Below the pieces are notes generated by a model. The model was not told the DNA's origin. It searched no databases and saw nothing but the letters and a program-made list of their open reading frames with translations. Shown in pieces: positions 10,287-20,995 of a stretch of 64,000 nucleotides of DNA (positions are counted from its first letter, which is position 1; the number at the start of each line of letters is the position of its first letter). This DNA comes from Ascarosepion bandense (Eukaryota > Mollusca > Cephalopoda > Sepiida > Sepiidae). The stretch lies in the NCBI GenBank assembly GCA_037127315.1, contig JBBBDQ010001186.1, forward strand, positions 2,609,501-2,673,500. Reading direction: 5' to 3'. Both the position numbers and the translations under genes were made by a program.

Positions 10287-10794
10287 AAATATTTTTAACA
10301 CCGTGTATGTATGAGAATTTTCGTACTGAATTCAAAATTTTGTTCTTTAATATTTTTTGCTAATATGTCAATGTTATAAGTCAAAATAACCATATGTCAA
10401 ACGATACTTGAGCCGATCCGCCAGCCAAACAGCCAGCCAGTCTCCAGCTCCAGCACGCATCCAGCTCCAACCAGATATCCTCGTCAGCTGCAACGAGATG
10501 CGATAAACTGTCATTTTCAGGACAGACATTATTAACGGCTACAGAACCTTCCTTTTTAAGACGATGCTCTTTTCGCCCTGACGTCATTCCATATTTGCTT
10601 TCGGGCCAATATACCCCCACTCGCAACACTGTGAAGGGCCACGGCCTGGAACTGTAGATCGGAGAGCTGAGTTTTAATTCTAGTCGGGTACGTTACATTC
10701 AGTTCCGATAGTGCGAAAGGCATGAATTGTTCTCTTCCCTTAGCTAAGGGTTAATAAGTATGAATTGTATCCGTAAAACATTATAAAATAAACT
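10287..10794. other. Unassigned; GC-richer block at 10400-10650
   Basis: An 82-codon minus-strand frame (10381-10629) lies in a locally GC-rich block with CAGCCAGC-type repeats. The product has no motif I recognise and there is no splice or promoter context. It could be a decayed element or a non-coding simple repeat. Confidence 0.3.
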
Positions 10795-11043
10795 TTTCCG
10801 TTACACCCAATGGTGTGTAGGGCAGCGTTTTTGCTGTTTCCGTAACAAACTGTTTTCTATGGGGCATCGGTGTTAGCCCTGCGCCCAACCCCCAAACCTG
10901 AAGGAAGATGATTTTCTAAGCGTAGCTTAGATGTGACACACAGCCGAAAGTAGGGGTACCCAGTGAGGATCAAACTCACTACTCAGTTATAATGATTCTA
11001 GCGAGACGAGCTTGTTAACCATTACACCACGCCGAGGTGCCAG
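10795..11043 (-). mobile_element. SINE-B, tRNA-derived
   Basis: Read on the minus strand, the element starts near 11043 with GGCGTGGTGTAATGGTTAAC, matching a Pol III A box, and has GAGTTTGATCCTC as B box about 45 bp later. A unique body follows, and a tail with CTACACACCATTGGGTGTAA that recurs at 53751-53785. A related head lies at 43612. It has no coding capacity and would depend on a LINE for mobility. Confidence 0.7.
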
Positions 11044-11509
11044 TAAATCATTATTATCACCAAAAATCATTTATATCTAAAAAATATTTTATGGCTTTAA
11101 ATAAACTGCAAATGGTTGATAAACCGTAAAAAAACAAATCAATCTTCATAAACAGGAAGGGCTGAAAGTTAGCATCAGGCACGGCAACGTCACATATGTA
11201 AGTCATTCAGCCAGCCCAGAAGAGTAGATATGTATTTATTTTATTTTTTTTATACAATTTCTAATAAATACTTTTTTAATCATTTCACCCTAAGAAAGTC
11301 AACAAAGCCACTAGGATGTAACAGTTAGATAACAATCGACGTTGCATATAAAAAATTTCGAAAATCGGACTTGACTGGGAAGCAAGAAACCGGAAGTATG
11401 AAAGAAGAAACTGTTAGCATAAATCTTAGGGTTCTGAACTAAAAAAAAGATGAAGCGTTTTGACGAAGCAATTACCTTTTATTATTTTTGACGAAGCACT
11501 TATTATTTA
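11044..11509. other. Unassigned AT-rich sequence
   Basis: No gene is seen. A segment containing GTTCTGAACT and a GCGTTTTGACGAA-like string near 11430-11475 recurs around 12204-12241, beyond the Helitron-like end and its tandem repeat. The interval between may therefore be an insertion bracketed by a duplicated or split host sequence. Confidence 0.4.
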
Positions 11510-11697
11510 CTAGCATCATAGCCCGGCGTTGCCCGTGCAACTCAGAACATTTTAGTAGTAGGAGAAGATGTCACTTTTTATTTTACATATTTTGTTTTTG
11601 TTTAAAAAAACACTTTTTTAAAAAAAAATATTTCTTTTGTTTTAAAATTACGGGGAAAAATATTCACATTTTTTTTTGTTGACCAAATGAATTTTTA
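11510..11697 (-). mobile_element. Helitron-like 3' end, copy 3
   Basis: On the minus strand this ends GGGCAACGCCGGGCTATGATGCTAG followed by T in pieces matching the other copies: ACGCCGGGCTAT, then GCTAG|T. Only this terminus is recognisable; the 5' end, expected as A|TC somewhere upstream on the minus strand, was not located, so the extent is a minimum. Confidence 0.5.
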
Positions 11698-11918
11698 AAA
11701 CGTCGGAATAAAAATTAAATATAGAGGCTTATTTTTATTTTATTTATTTTTTTTTATAATAAAAAATATTTTAGTCGCGTTTGACACGTGTGATTTGATT
11801 TCTGTGACGTAAAACGTCGGAATAAAAATTCAATATAAAGGCTCATTTGTTTTTTGTTTTTTTAATAAAAAATATTTTAGTCGCGTTTCACACGTGTGAT
11901 TTGATTTCTGTGACATAA
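11698..11918 (+). repeat. About 115-bp tandem duplication
   Basis: Two adjacent units each start with AAAACGTCGGAATAAAAATT and end with the box CACGTGTGATTTGATTTCTG. They differ mainly in T-run length. They lie inside the presumed Helitron-like copy 3. Confidence 0.85.
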
Positions 11919-12879
11919 TTCAGCAACCATCTTAAATCTTAGATGTTTTACGGAGCAAATGTAGACAATTGTATCCATTGGCCAAAAAGTGCAAAAGGGA
12001 AAATTGCTGAGCTTAAACTCAAAAAGTATGTGTCGACCTGGCTTCCCTGTAGACATGTGTCCCTAGAAAGTTTGAATAGCGTTACAAAATGTAAGCGTGC
12101 AGAGAGAACAGTTACATACAGACTCACTGATTGCATTTCATCTATCATATATATTATAATTTTAAAATGGCATATCAACGCCATATTCACGCCACGGGAT
12201 TGTGCGTTCTGAACTCCAGGAAAGATGACGCGTTTTGACGAATCTCTAAAACACTTACGGGTTTTAAGTTTAACTGAAAAATGTAAATATTGCTAAAAAG
12301 TAATATAGTCATTTAATATAATGGGAAATTATTTTTTTTTCATTGATTATTTTTTGAAGTTATATATGTATTTCTTCTTTTAAGTTTTCCCATGGTTACC
12401 TGTTTTTTCTCTATTCGTAGTTGGTTGTTTTTATCCAGTTAATCTGAAGATCGTGTGTCTTATTTTGACTTTCACTTTTTCCTTACCTAAAATTATATTT
12501 ATCAACTTTGCAAATTCTAATCTCGTTCATTTTTATCAATTAATAGTTTATTTGTTTGTAACGTCAAAAGGTAGTATATTATTAAACTGTATGTTAGATA
12601 AGGACTTCATCTCCTAATATTTTAGGCTTAAATCCTGATATATATTTTCTTTTTTGTTTCTACTCTCTTCTTTTTAAGATTAGCAAACTTTTCGATATTT
12701 GTTTTTCTATCTACTATATTTTTTAATTTGTTTTGCACTCTAAGAGTTTTGTTTACCTGAATAATTAAAAACAAAGAACGCTATTTTTTGAGCTTCTAAA
12801 ACACGTAATGTGAATATATAGTGTGTAGTAGCGGAGCAGTGTAAAATTTATAGGATCGTTCCTTTTAATGGTAAAAGGT
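11919..12879. other. Unassigned AT-rich sequence
   Basis: Overlapping open frames on both strands at about 11943-12212 have no recognisable motif. The 12240-12860 part is plain AT-rich DNA with T-runs. Nothing further is supported. Confidence 0.45.
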
Positions 12880-13690
12880 TTACATGTCCCAGTCATGTCA
12901 AAAACGAAGCCGTCTGGAGCTTCAACTTCTATGGGGCCTTCCATGGCGATACGATCGAAGAGGATGAACCAGCCCCAAAGACTCCAACGGTGGAGAAAGC
13001 AAATATTTACATGATCTCCACAACCAAACTGGCGGAAGAGGGCAGCACTATTTGGATTAGCGTGATCATTGACATACCAAGTATACGACCAACAACCCGA
13101 TGCATTCAGGTTTGCCAGATCTCACTGTCTCAATTCCCACCGAGCCTCGAGGAGGCGCTTCTGCTAAGGGAGTGTGGGCTTCTCCGTTGCGCAAATTTGT
13201 CCACTCAAATCAAATTAACGCGAATGGCCTCATCAAACACGCTTTGACTTCGCCTTCTACTTTCAGCAAGTCCAGAGGCGATGGTCTGGCGGGCGACGGG
13301 GCAGGCTTGTTTAACTGGAGGCCTTTAGTCTTCGCTTACACGTTGGCGGCAGGTTCATTATGGTCGTATCCCTCATGACCTGCAATGACACGAGGATGCA
13401 GTACCCTGGCTTGGGACTGGGTTGGCTTATTCAGGATTCCCGCAGATCATCACAAGTGGGGAACCCCCTAGAAAAAGTAAAATAATCACCGGTCACTACT
13501 CTTCAGAAGACGGCTGGACCTTCAAAGTCATCTCTGTCACCGCCAACAGAGGGGAGAAAGGGGATAATGGGAGGGGATAACAGTCCGGATGCTCAGATGC
13601 GAGTGGGTGCCGACGATGATAAGATCTACCCATTTCAGCTGTAACATAATGAGACTTTGTTGCCAATCTCGCACTGCGCTTCAATTCATA
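12880..13690 (+). other. GC-richer coding-like island, unknown
   Basis: This island is near 50% GC in an AT-rich setting. Long stop-free stretches occur on the plus strand in three successive frames: 12894-13247 (with VWSFNFYGAFHG and MISTTKLAEEGSTIWIS), 13100-13375 (GLPDLTVSIPTEPRGGASA) and a piece with HVGGRFIMVVSLMTCNDT near 13339-13395. A later stretch near 13490-13550 reads GHYSSEDGWTFKVISVTA. The pattern suggests one protein-coding sequence broken by frameshifts. I do not recognise the family, and no terminal repeats or splice sites are evident. It could be an unfamiliar transposon gene, an integrated viral relic or a decayed host exon. Confidence 0.35.
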
Positions 13691-14144
13691 AAGTCTACAA
13701 TCGAGGAAATTAATATTTTAATTGTTTTAATACAAATATGTGGCCAAAAATAGGGATAGAGAAAGGCTGGTATTCAGTCTGTCTTATTTTAAATCTATCT
13801 AGCTATGATAACTGACAAAAAACATACCATAGGATTTCTTACGTGTAAACAATACATTCTTACCTACCATTCCTACTACAGCCACCATAATACCCCCAAT
13901 TCTCTATGTAGTCCTCACTAGTTCCCATGTGTCTGTGAGGTGGAGATGAAATAACAACATTTACAAATGAAGATCCAATGAATATTTACAATGAATACAA
14001 TTTATATACAAGAAAGAGTGTTAGTAATAACACCCTCAACAATCCTTAATTGTAGAAGAAAAATAAGTCAAATGAACGAAATTGTCACCATTTACTCTTC
14101 TTGTCTTGTAAGAAATCTGACAAAAGCTGTGATTGAATGACTCG
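13691..14144. other. Unassigned sequence
   Basis: No gene, repeat family or structured motif is recognised between the coding-like island and the LINE-A fragment that starts near 14145. Confidence 0.5.
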
Positions 14145-15183
14145 TAAATTTTAATGCCTCCAAAATGAAGCTGCTTTCCTTTAACCACCATAGAGAAACA
14201 TTCCTGTCTACCATTAGAATGGATGATGCTGGTCTCCTAGTAACGCAATGCGCCTCCTTGGTCATACTCTACCAAATGACTTCAAACCGAATAACTACAT
14301 TGACTGAGATAGCTAGCTAGCTAGCTAGCTAGATAATGAACAAACTGAGATAGATAGATATTATGTAAAATATGAACCAGTTTTTTTTTAATATATTTTA
14401 TCGTAAATTTTAATGCCTCCAAAACGAATTTGCTCTCCTTTAACTAGAATAAAGAAATTTTCCCGTCTACCATCAGAATGGATGACGCTAGTCTCCTAGA
14501 GAGTAATACACTTAGCCTCTCTGGCTTCACTCTCACAAATGACCTCAAATGAAATGACTACATCGAATTCATAACTGCATCTACTGCTAGGAAGGTTGGG
14601 TCACTGTGTCGGGCCAGAACGTTTTTCTCGTCAAAATCTATTTTGCACATTTATAAATCTACCATTCGTCCGTATATTGAACACTGTTGCCATATCTGGT
14701 TGGGTGATCCTGATATTCATCTTGAGGTTCTCGATAAAATCCAAAGAAGGATCTTCAATATAATCGATCCTGACTTGGCAACCCACCTTCAGTCACTTTC
14801 TCACCAATATCTTGTGGCTTCCTTCTGTCTTTTCTACAAGTATTTTCATGGCAACTGTTCTGACGATCTTTTTTCCCTGGTCCGCCACCCAAATGTATTT
14901 TTCCGTGCTACTAGATTGGCACTAAGCTCCCGTTCTTTTACCGTGCAAATTCCGTTTGTGGAATTTCTTTTGTGGAAATACCTTTTGTGAAATTTCCTTC
15001 CGTTTGCTTGCTACAATCTTCGAAAGTTTAAATGCAACGCCAGTTGTCATCCTCTATCTACTTTAATTCTGTTCATCCCTTGCCTTTCTTCGACAGCCCT
15101 GTACCATGTTTTTCTCTCACTGTAACCCCTTGCGCATCAGTGGGAGTCCTGTCTTGCTTGGGGCGAAATGATTATAAAGGAAA
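14145..15183 (+). mobile_element. LINE-A 3' fragment with duplication
   Basis: This covers the end of RT to the 3' terminus. The segment starting GTAAATTTTAATGCCTCCAAA occurs twice in pieces (14146-14305 and 14402-14570), separated by a TAGC/TAGA tetranucleotide tract (14313-14360). The coding relic 14643-14990 reads HIYKSTIRPYIEHCCHIW, then LDKIQRRIFNIIDPDLA and FCLFYKYFHGNCSDDL. The 3' UTR ends CTTGGGGCGAAATGATTATAAA. Frames are broken, so this is an old copy. Confidence 0.8.
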
Positions 15184-15711
15184 ATTAGTGCCGCAATCGG
15201 TAATTATTAAAACTCATTCGACTAATCACTCACTCAAATATACACCTATCCACACACAGAAACAAATACGAAAGACACATTCGAATGATAAGAAAATTCT
15301 AGCATCTAACATAGAATTAACATCTCTGTTTCCTAACGTGGAAATTAAACTATAGAAGGTGGTGACAGAAAGAAAAGAGGTCGATGAGCATATATCTCCT
15401 AACTAACTTGATGGAAAAAAAAAAACTAAGGATAAAACAAAGCTAAACTACCCTATTTGGGGCGGGGTTATTAATGTTCAACACAGAGTTTACAACATCA
15501 TGATCCCAAATCCTCACCAAAATGCCACTGAAAATCAACTCTTTTCACCCGACACAGACGCGCAAGATTCCACCAACTTTTGCCAAATCGTGATGGCGAG
15601 AGTCTTTGTCTTTCTGTCCTAATCTCGACTTTAAGCTGATGCTTAAAGTACAATGTCAGATGGGAAGAGATAAACTTCTCGTCCCCATTGGTTTTAGCGC
15701 CGTTCATATTC
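15184..15711. other. Unassigned sequence
   Basis: No gene is supported. A 69-codon minus-strand frame (15498-15707) ends against the SINE-A tail and has no recognisable motif. Confidence 0.5.
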
Positions 15712-16014
15712 AGTCAGTTAAGTGCCATACGTGATAAACGCTTGGGCGATCATGTCTCGAAAGAGACACGACTAACTGGGCAAATGATTATCCCGCAGTA
15801 GGTTGCCATTGCTTTCTACAGTAGAGTGGTTGCCGACCAAGGGTATAGAACCCAATCTGTCCTATTATTTAACCCATAACTGGAGGGAAGAGACGGATTA
15901 ATACCTTTCCCAAGGGTATTTGCGCGTAAGTGAATGCAAGGAATTCAACTGGAATTCGAACTCGGCTCTCCGATTTCTCGATCCAAGCCGATATCCACTG
16001 CACCACAACGCACA
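15712..16014 (-). mobile_element. SINE-A, full-length
   Basis: About 300 bp in minus orientation. The 3' end lies at about 15712 (CAGTCAGTTAAGTGCCATAC in genome orientation) and the tRNA-like head at about 16014 (CACTGCACCACAACGCAC). It contains all blocks of the family: A and B boxes, the CAAATACCCTTGGGAAAGG body in reversed form, CCCAATCTGTCC and the CATGTCTC...GAGACACG hairpin. Confidence 0.85.
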
Positions 16015-16599
16015 TCCTGCCTTTCATATCACGATTCTCATCACATATTGCAAGCAAACGAACTCAGAGCGTTCAGCCTTAGTCAAACGACAGTACCACA
16101 TTGCTACAAACAGACCTGCTTCAAGGACATTCCGTGTAGTAGGTGAACCATGATGTCTTTAATAAACTTGCACAACGGGAATACGAGACTGCAGTGGAAA
16201 ATAGTGTAACCCAGGATGTCCACCGATTCACCGCAGCAGACGTAGTTTGGAGACAGTTCCACGCTCGCCGAAATCTTTTACCGACCAGTCAGGTGAGTGA
16301 TGCCTCATCATAAGTGAAGCATTTCAAACCGGGTGCCCAAGGCTATTTTGTGGGAGCTTTCTAGTTCGTAAGACCGAGCTCTCCTATCATATTATCTTGA
16401 ACGAACCCCATTAGAATCACGTAATATAATGAATTACGGGACAAAGCCTGGACGTCGAAGTGGTTATCCATCTCTCGTAAGAGGCGCTTGAGAGCAATAC
16501 GACATTTATGATAGGAGTACTCACCACAAAGTAAACGGTAGAGGGGAGGGGCGAGCACACTTCTCATGGTTGGGAAATTTTTATGGACGTCTTCGTTTT
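16015..16599. other. Unassigned sequence
   Basis: No recognisable gene. A 68-codon minus-strand frame (16361-16567) shows no motif. Part could be the flank or terminal region of the adjacent mariner, but no inverted termini were found. Confidence 0.4.
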
Positions 16600-17395
16600 A
16601 GAATTCACTCTCACCATCCACTTACGAACACATTTGATCTAGAAACGCGATGCAAAGCGTATATAGACAAATCTCAAGGTTAGGAATAGCATACCTTTGC
16701 GATTCACCAGTGCTGGCTCCTTCTGGCACAGTGCCTGCTGCACACATTTCAATTGCTGCGAGTGACCGTTTGGCCCATTGGTAGCAGTTCATAATGAACC
16801 ACTTGACGACCTGTCCACCAGACACAAAGCATAATCTTGCGTGGGTGCATAGGCGGTCTTGCAGTGCGAGAGACAGCATCCTGAAGAGACAAGCAATGTC
16901 TGGAACACTTGGAGTTTCGTACAGAACCCACTTTTTATCACTGGTAAGCACTCGATTGAATAAGGATGCGGTACGTTGGTGAGAAAGCAGCAATATACAG
17001 GCTGCCACTCGTTGTCCCTTGTGAACCTCCAACAGCTTTTGCGGAACCCACTTGCTCAGTATGTACGTCTTACCTAGGCGGTGCCGGTGAAGTCTAACTG
17101 TTTCATCGGAAACGTTGAACTGTCTTGCAAGTTCACCACAAGTTAGACTACTGTCCTTTTCAATGGCCGCCTTCAGGACTCCGTCATTCAAGACCAGTGG
17201 TTGTCCACTGCGAGGTTCATCACAGAGGGACAAATCTCCTGACTTGAACTTTTGAAACCAACCCCTTGCAGTACGTTCATCCACAGCACTATCCCCAAAT
17301 GCTTGACATATGCGGCGACTTCATGCAGCTGCTGATAAGCCCACTTTGAAGTCGTAAAACAAACAGCCCCGAACGAGATCGCTAGACACTTCCAT
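16600..17395 (-). pseudogene. Mariner-type transposase pseudogene 1
   Basis: The minus-strand ATG at 17395-17393 opens MEVSSDLVRGCLFYDFKVG, the start of a mariner/SETMAR-like transposase. An in-frame TGA follows about 25 codons in. Then come DERTARGWFQKFKSGDLSL and DEPRSGQP (paired helix-turn-helix region), LTCGELARQFNVSDETV, GKTYILSKWVPQKLLEVHK and TSDKKWVLYE with the first catalytic Asp. In another frame HPRKIMLCVWWTG and VVHYELLP follow, then PALVNRKGM. The segment with the second and third catalytic residues is largely deleted. The element is dead, and terminal inverted repeats were not identified. Confidence 0.85.
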
Positions 17396-17584
17396 CCTTC
17401 TCACAGCTGTCCGGCTTATTGATGGCTAGGTACGGTGCGCGTGTTTTTATTAACGTCTGATGTTCCTACTTCCGGCTGTCCGAATTTGAAAACAATTGTT
17501 ACACGCATTTCGTATATATTTCAACTTCATTTCGTGACTAATCAAAAAACGAACAGAACTTTTTTGGTTACCTTTTAGAATCGG

Positions 17585-18045
17585 TTTGAATTGCGTGGTA
17601 CATACTTCCGCCCTCCTCTTTAAAGAAATTCCTCCACGACCACGGACGGATTGCGACCACAGCCTTCTCACGAACCTCCGACCGATTTATTTGCAAGAGG
17701 AGATTGGGGCAGAACAAAACTACGAGTATCTTGACCGGCCCGTCCGTTTAGAGGAAAGATCCGGGAAGAGAAACTCTCTGACAAGCGCCCAACCGCAAAC
17801 CATGAGATTTATCACTGTTGCTCTTGGCCCCTGTAACCGACTCGTACCCTCTGATCTCTTTGCTAACTCTGTCAATTTCGACTCTGCTCGATACAAGAAT
17901 CGAAACGCCGTCAGTATAGTTAGAGTTCCTGGCCGAGGTGGTAGCACCAGGTGGAGAAATTCCCCGTAGAACCGGATATGTCTTCAGTACAAGAACGTAC
18001 AGCAAAGGCGAAACAGGGCAATGAAGCAAGGCAGTACGAACGGCT
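17585..18045 (-). pseudogene. Tx1/L1-type LINE RT fragment
   Basis: The minus-strand frame 18029-17748 with its upstream codons reads VRTALLHCPVSPLLYVLVL, GISPPGATTSARNSNYTDG, VSILVSSRVEIDRVSKEI and VTGAKSNSDKSHGLRLGA. This matches RT motif B through the region after motif C of Tx1-clade elements, where YADD has decayed to YTDG. A second frame near 17671-17590 continues with RGRGGISLKRRAEVCTT. It differs clearly from LINE-A and LINE-R and is a short dead fragment next to mariner 1. Confidence 0.7.
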
Positions 18046-18084
18046 CCAGTCGAACCACATTCTCTTACACCAGTGCATCTTTTG

Positions 18085-18127
18085 AGACATGATCGCTCAA
18101 AGCGTGTATCATTAAACTGACTGATTC
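18085..18127 (+). mobile_element. SINE-A 3' tail fragment
   Basis: GAGACATGATCGCTCAAAGC, then GTGTATCATTAAACTGACTG, matches the last 45 bp of SINE-A in plus orientation. No head is present. Confidence 0.7.
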
Positions 18128-18467
18128 AAAGCAAGAACGAATGGTAGATTTATCAATATGTCTAAGAAAATTAGCATAATGAATAAATAAAAAATAATGT
18201 GTTTTTTTCTTTTACGCTCTCTTGATCCAGTATCCAACCAAGTGATAAAATGACATTCGAACTTAATAATGGACTTGCGAATTTAAAATCTTTCACACTT
18301 TTTCATTTTAAATAAATAATCATTTTTTTTTCACCACGCGGTATCATAAAATAAACTTGTAGATGTTTCTTTGTGTCTGTCTTTTTTATTTATTTTCAGA
18401 TCGAATGTCTAACGCAGAGTCATTTTATTTCATCAGCCATACACAGACTCTAATATCTCGACTAAGC
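18128..18467. other. Unassigned AT-rich sequence
   Basis: No gene or repeat is recognised before the LINE-A 3' end with inverted arms. Confidence 0.5.
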
Positions 18468-18665
18468 ATGAGCCTCTTCACCCGTTCAATAGACGTGGGT
18501 CGCCCGGTTCACACTCCACCCACGTCTATTGAACGGGTGAAGAGGCTCATCCCTTGTTTCCTGTTTAGGATGTGGTTTCCGGCTTTCTCTTTTCCAATCT
18601 TTTTACTCTTACGTAGCCCCCTGCGCATCAGTGGCGTTATCGCCTTGCTTGGGGTGATATGATTA
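18468..18665 (+). mobile_element. LINE-A 3' UTR with 33-bp inverted arms
   Basis: The 3' UTR ends CTTGGGGTGATATGATTAAA. It starts with a perfect inverted repeat, 18468-18500 and 18518-18550 (33 bp each), separated by 17 nt containing CGCCCGGTTCACAC. The right arm, with CGTCTATTGAACGGGTGAAG, is normal LINE-A 3' UTR (compare 21185-21215), so the left arm is an inverted duplication. Confidence 0.85.
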
Positions 18666-19324
18666 AAAAAACAAAACAAAAAAAATAACCTAGAAACAGC
18701 TAATTTAGGACACCGATATTGTTTTGACGTAGTGTTGGGAAAAAATTTAAAAAAATCATTTACTCACGATTTTGCGTTTATAAAACCGATAGCGGAAGGT
18801 ATGTTCAAACTTTTGTCGGTCCGAACTGTTTGAATGTAAAGCTGAAGTCTCTTAAATATCCAAGAAGAAAAATGGAAAAGAAGAATAGGATTCCTTTCTG
18901 CGGTTTCAAAGATAAATATATTAACGGCTTTGATAAAAGAATTCTGCAGCGTTTTATGAAATGAAAGAATATAATTTTCAGATGTCATCATTAAATATAC
19001 TTTTTGTCATTTGCGCTGGCATCTTAATAACGAATTCATTTCGTCTGACGTACACCTTATCGAGTTTATCACTTTTTAAGCTACCTGGGCATACATATAT
19101 ATATTTTATATAGATGTATACATATATATATATATATTTATATCTTAAGATTTTTAATCCTATGGATTTCTAATATAGAACTCTTTTCAGTCTACTGTAA
19201 ATTATGTGATACGAAAAAATATGAAAACTAGAAAAAACAAAAATCACAGGCTTTTTAGAAACGCCGGCAACGACGTCATCGTAATATGAAGCGTACGGAG
19301 AAAATAGATTGTTCTTTTTCTATG
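18666..19324. other. Unassigned AT-rich sequence
   Basis: No gene is supported; a 75-codon minus-strand frame (18764-18991) has no motif. A degenerate TA/CATA tract lies at 19095-19140. Confidence 0.5.
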
Positions 19325-19460
19325 TGCATGTTGCTTCAGAACGTAAGCGATCATGGCCTTCCACATCTTCCTATTCCTTGTAGGTCTTAGTATCCCTTCT
19401 CCTGTTACGCTTCCCAAACCCTGTTCCGTCATCTATTTACTCAAGTCTATCAAGTATGTC

Positions 19461-19495
<35 letters not shown>

Positions 19496-19745
19496 CCGTA
19501 AGTATCAAATTCTTCAAGCTCTCTTCTCTACTCAGCTTCTGGAACGCATCTTTGGCCATGCCAATACGCCTCCAGATCTCAATATTGTACTTACCTTCTT
19601 TATTAGAAGACTTCCCAAATATTTAAATTTCTGTACCTGATTGATTTTAGTATTCCTGACCTGTAGTTAGCATTTTGGACCCCATTTGTTTACTGATGGT
19701 CATGCATTCAGTATTCTTGTAGTTTATATGTGGTCCTTTTCATGG
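19325..19745 (-). mobile_element. LINE-R (RTE-like) 3' fragment
   Basis: A reverse copy of the C-terminal part and 3' end of the RTE-like element, comparable with 39460-40140. The terminus near 19340 reads CAGAACGTAAGCGATCATGG, and the relic continues to about 19745 with a (TC)n tract at 19460-19491 and internal deletions. No open frame survives. Confidence 0.75.
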
Positions 19746-19969
19746 AGCTGTAAAGCTTTTTATTTTATTTTCTTGATATCCACAATAAGGAAGGGTGTGA
19801 CATTTTTTTTACGTGTGTTGTCCATACGCGAACGTAAGGACCAAAGATAACTGTTGCTCAATCCTAGCGATCATGGTCACGCTGGCGTCGATATAAGATA
19901 AGCCCCACATCTCTTTTTTTTTTGTTTTTTGTTTTTGTTTTGTTTTTTAAACATTTCACAAGGGGTGGG

Positions 19970-20525
19970 GGGTTGCAGTGAGTGAAGAAACTGGGTACAA
20001 GGGTATTAAAGAAAAGATAAAAGATGAATGAGATTCAAGAAGATAGAAATGGAAAATTAAGTTGTCTTTAAATTTTTGGAGATTGTAGCTTTCAGAGAAG
20101 CAAGTAGACGGAAGGGATTTCCACAGGGGGAAGTGCAAAGAAAGAAATTGTTGGAGCAGATGCAGCGGTCACATGTAATTATTTCAGCGTTAAAAAGTGT
20201 GGGACCTAGATGCCAATCTAGTAGCGCGTTTAAATTCACGTGGATGAAACACTATTGAAAAATGCTCATCAGAACAGTTGCCATGAAAATATGTGTAGAA
20301 AAGACAGGAGGGAGCCACGTCCCGTCGGTGAGAAAGTGACTGAAGTCGAGATGCCAAGTCAGGACCAATTACGTTGCAGATCCATCTCTGAATTTTATTT
20401 TGAGAACCTTGTGATGAACCCGACCAGATAAAGCAACATTATTTAAAGTATAGACAAATGCTAGAGTTATAAATGTGCAAGATGGACTCGTGCAAAGAGG
20501 AAGGTTCTGCCGCAGAGTTGGACCA
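19970..20525 (-). mobile_element. LINE-A degenerate 3' part
   Basis: Minus-strand relics read NNFFLCTSPCGNPFRLLAS and SYNLQKFKDNL, corresponding to the C-terminal block SNSFFSRTSRLWNSLP and YNLQEFK of better copies. Upstream DNA matches the CATTTTGAGAACC...AGACAGG stretch of that region. It is among the oldest LINE-A copies here. Confidence 0.7.
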
Positions 20526-20995
20526 TCCGATTCCTCCCACCAAAAATGAGGAGAACAGATATCACACTTTGATCGCGGTTCAAAGGTCAAGAAGCGATTT
20601 TATCTAAGGAAAGGTCGCTTTTATGTGGGTCGCCTTATGAATATGTATGGACTAAGAATCAAAATTGCCAAATGAAAATATGTCAAGAAAGCTTTTAATT
20701 TTTTATTTCCTTTCAAAATCTGGACTGGAAAAAATTACTTCTATGCCTTATTTATATTATTGTCATCATCTTTGTTATTACAACGTTTCGGCCGTTGTGC
20801 CCTGAGACCTTCCTCAGATGTATATCGATCTGGGTAACCTATAAGAATTTCTGAAATGAACCATCATTGTCTGTTCTCGTTCCACTGCTCATATCTTGGC
20901 ATATCTCGTTGAGTTCTTATTTATAGTACTGCTCAGTTATCGCTCGTCTGTTGCCATTGATTACAAGTACACACTGCTCGACCCGGGGATTGAAC
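20526..20995. other. Unassigned; repeat M on minus strand
   Basis: On the minus strand at about 20823-20750, CATCTGAGGAAGGTCTCAGG is followed by GGCCGAAACGTTGTAATAAC, which is dispersed repeat M. The remainder is unassigned. Confidence 0.5.

Noticed and set aside
10381..10629. 82-codon ORF as a small secreted or Trp-rich protein
   Set aside because: No signal peptide; Trp/Gly/Ser repeats come from a CAGC-rich simple repeat read on the minus strand.
16361..16567. 68-codon minus-strand ORF next to mariner 1
   Set aside because: No similarity to any transposase block and no conserved neighbour.
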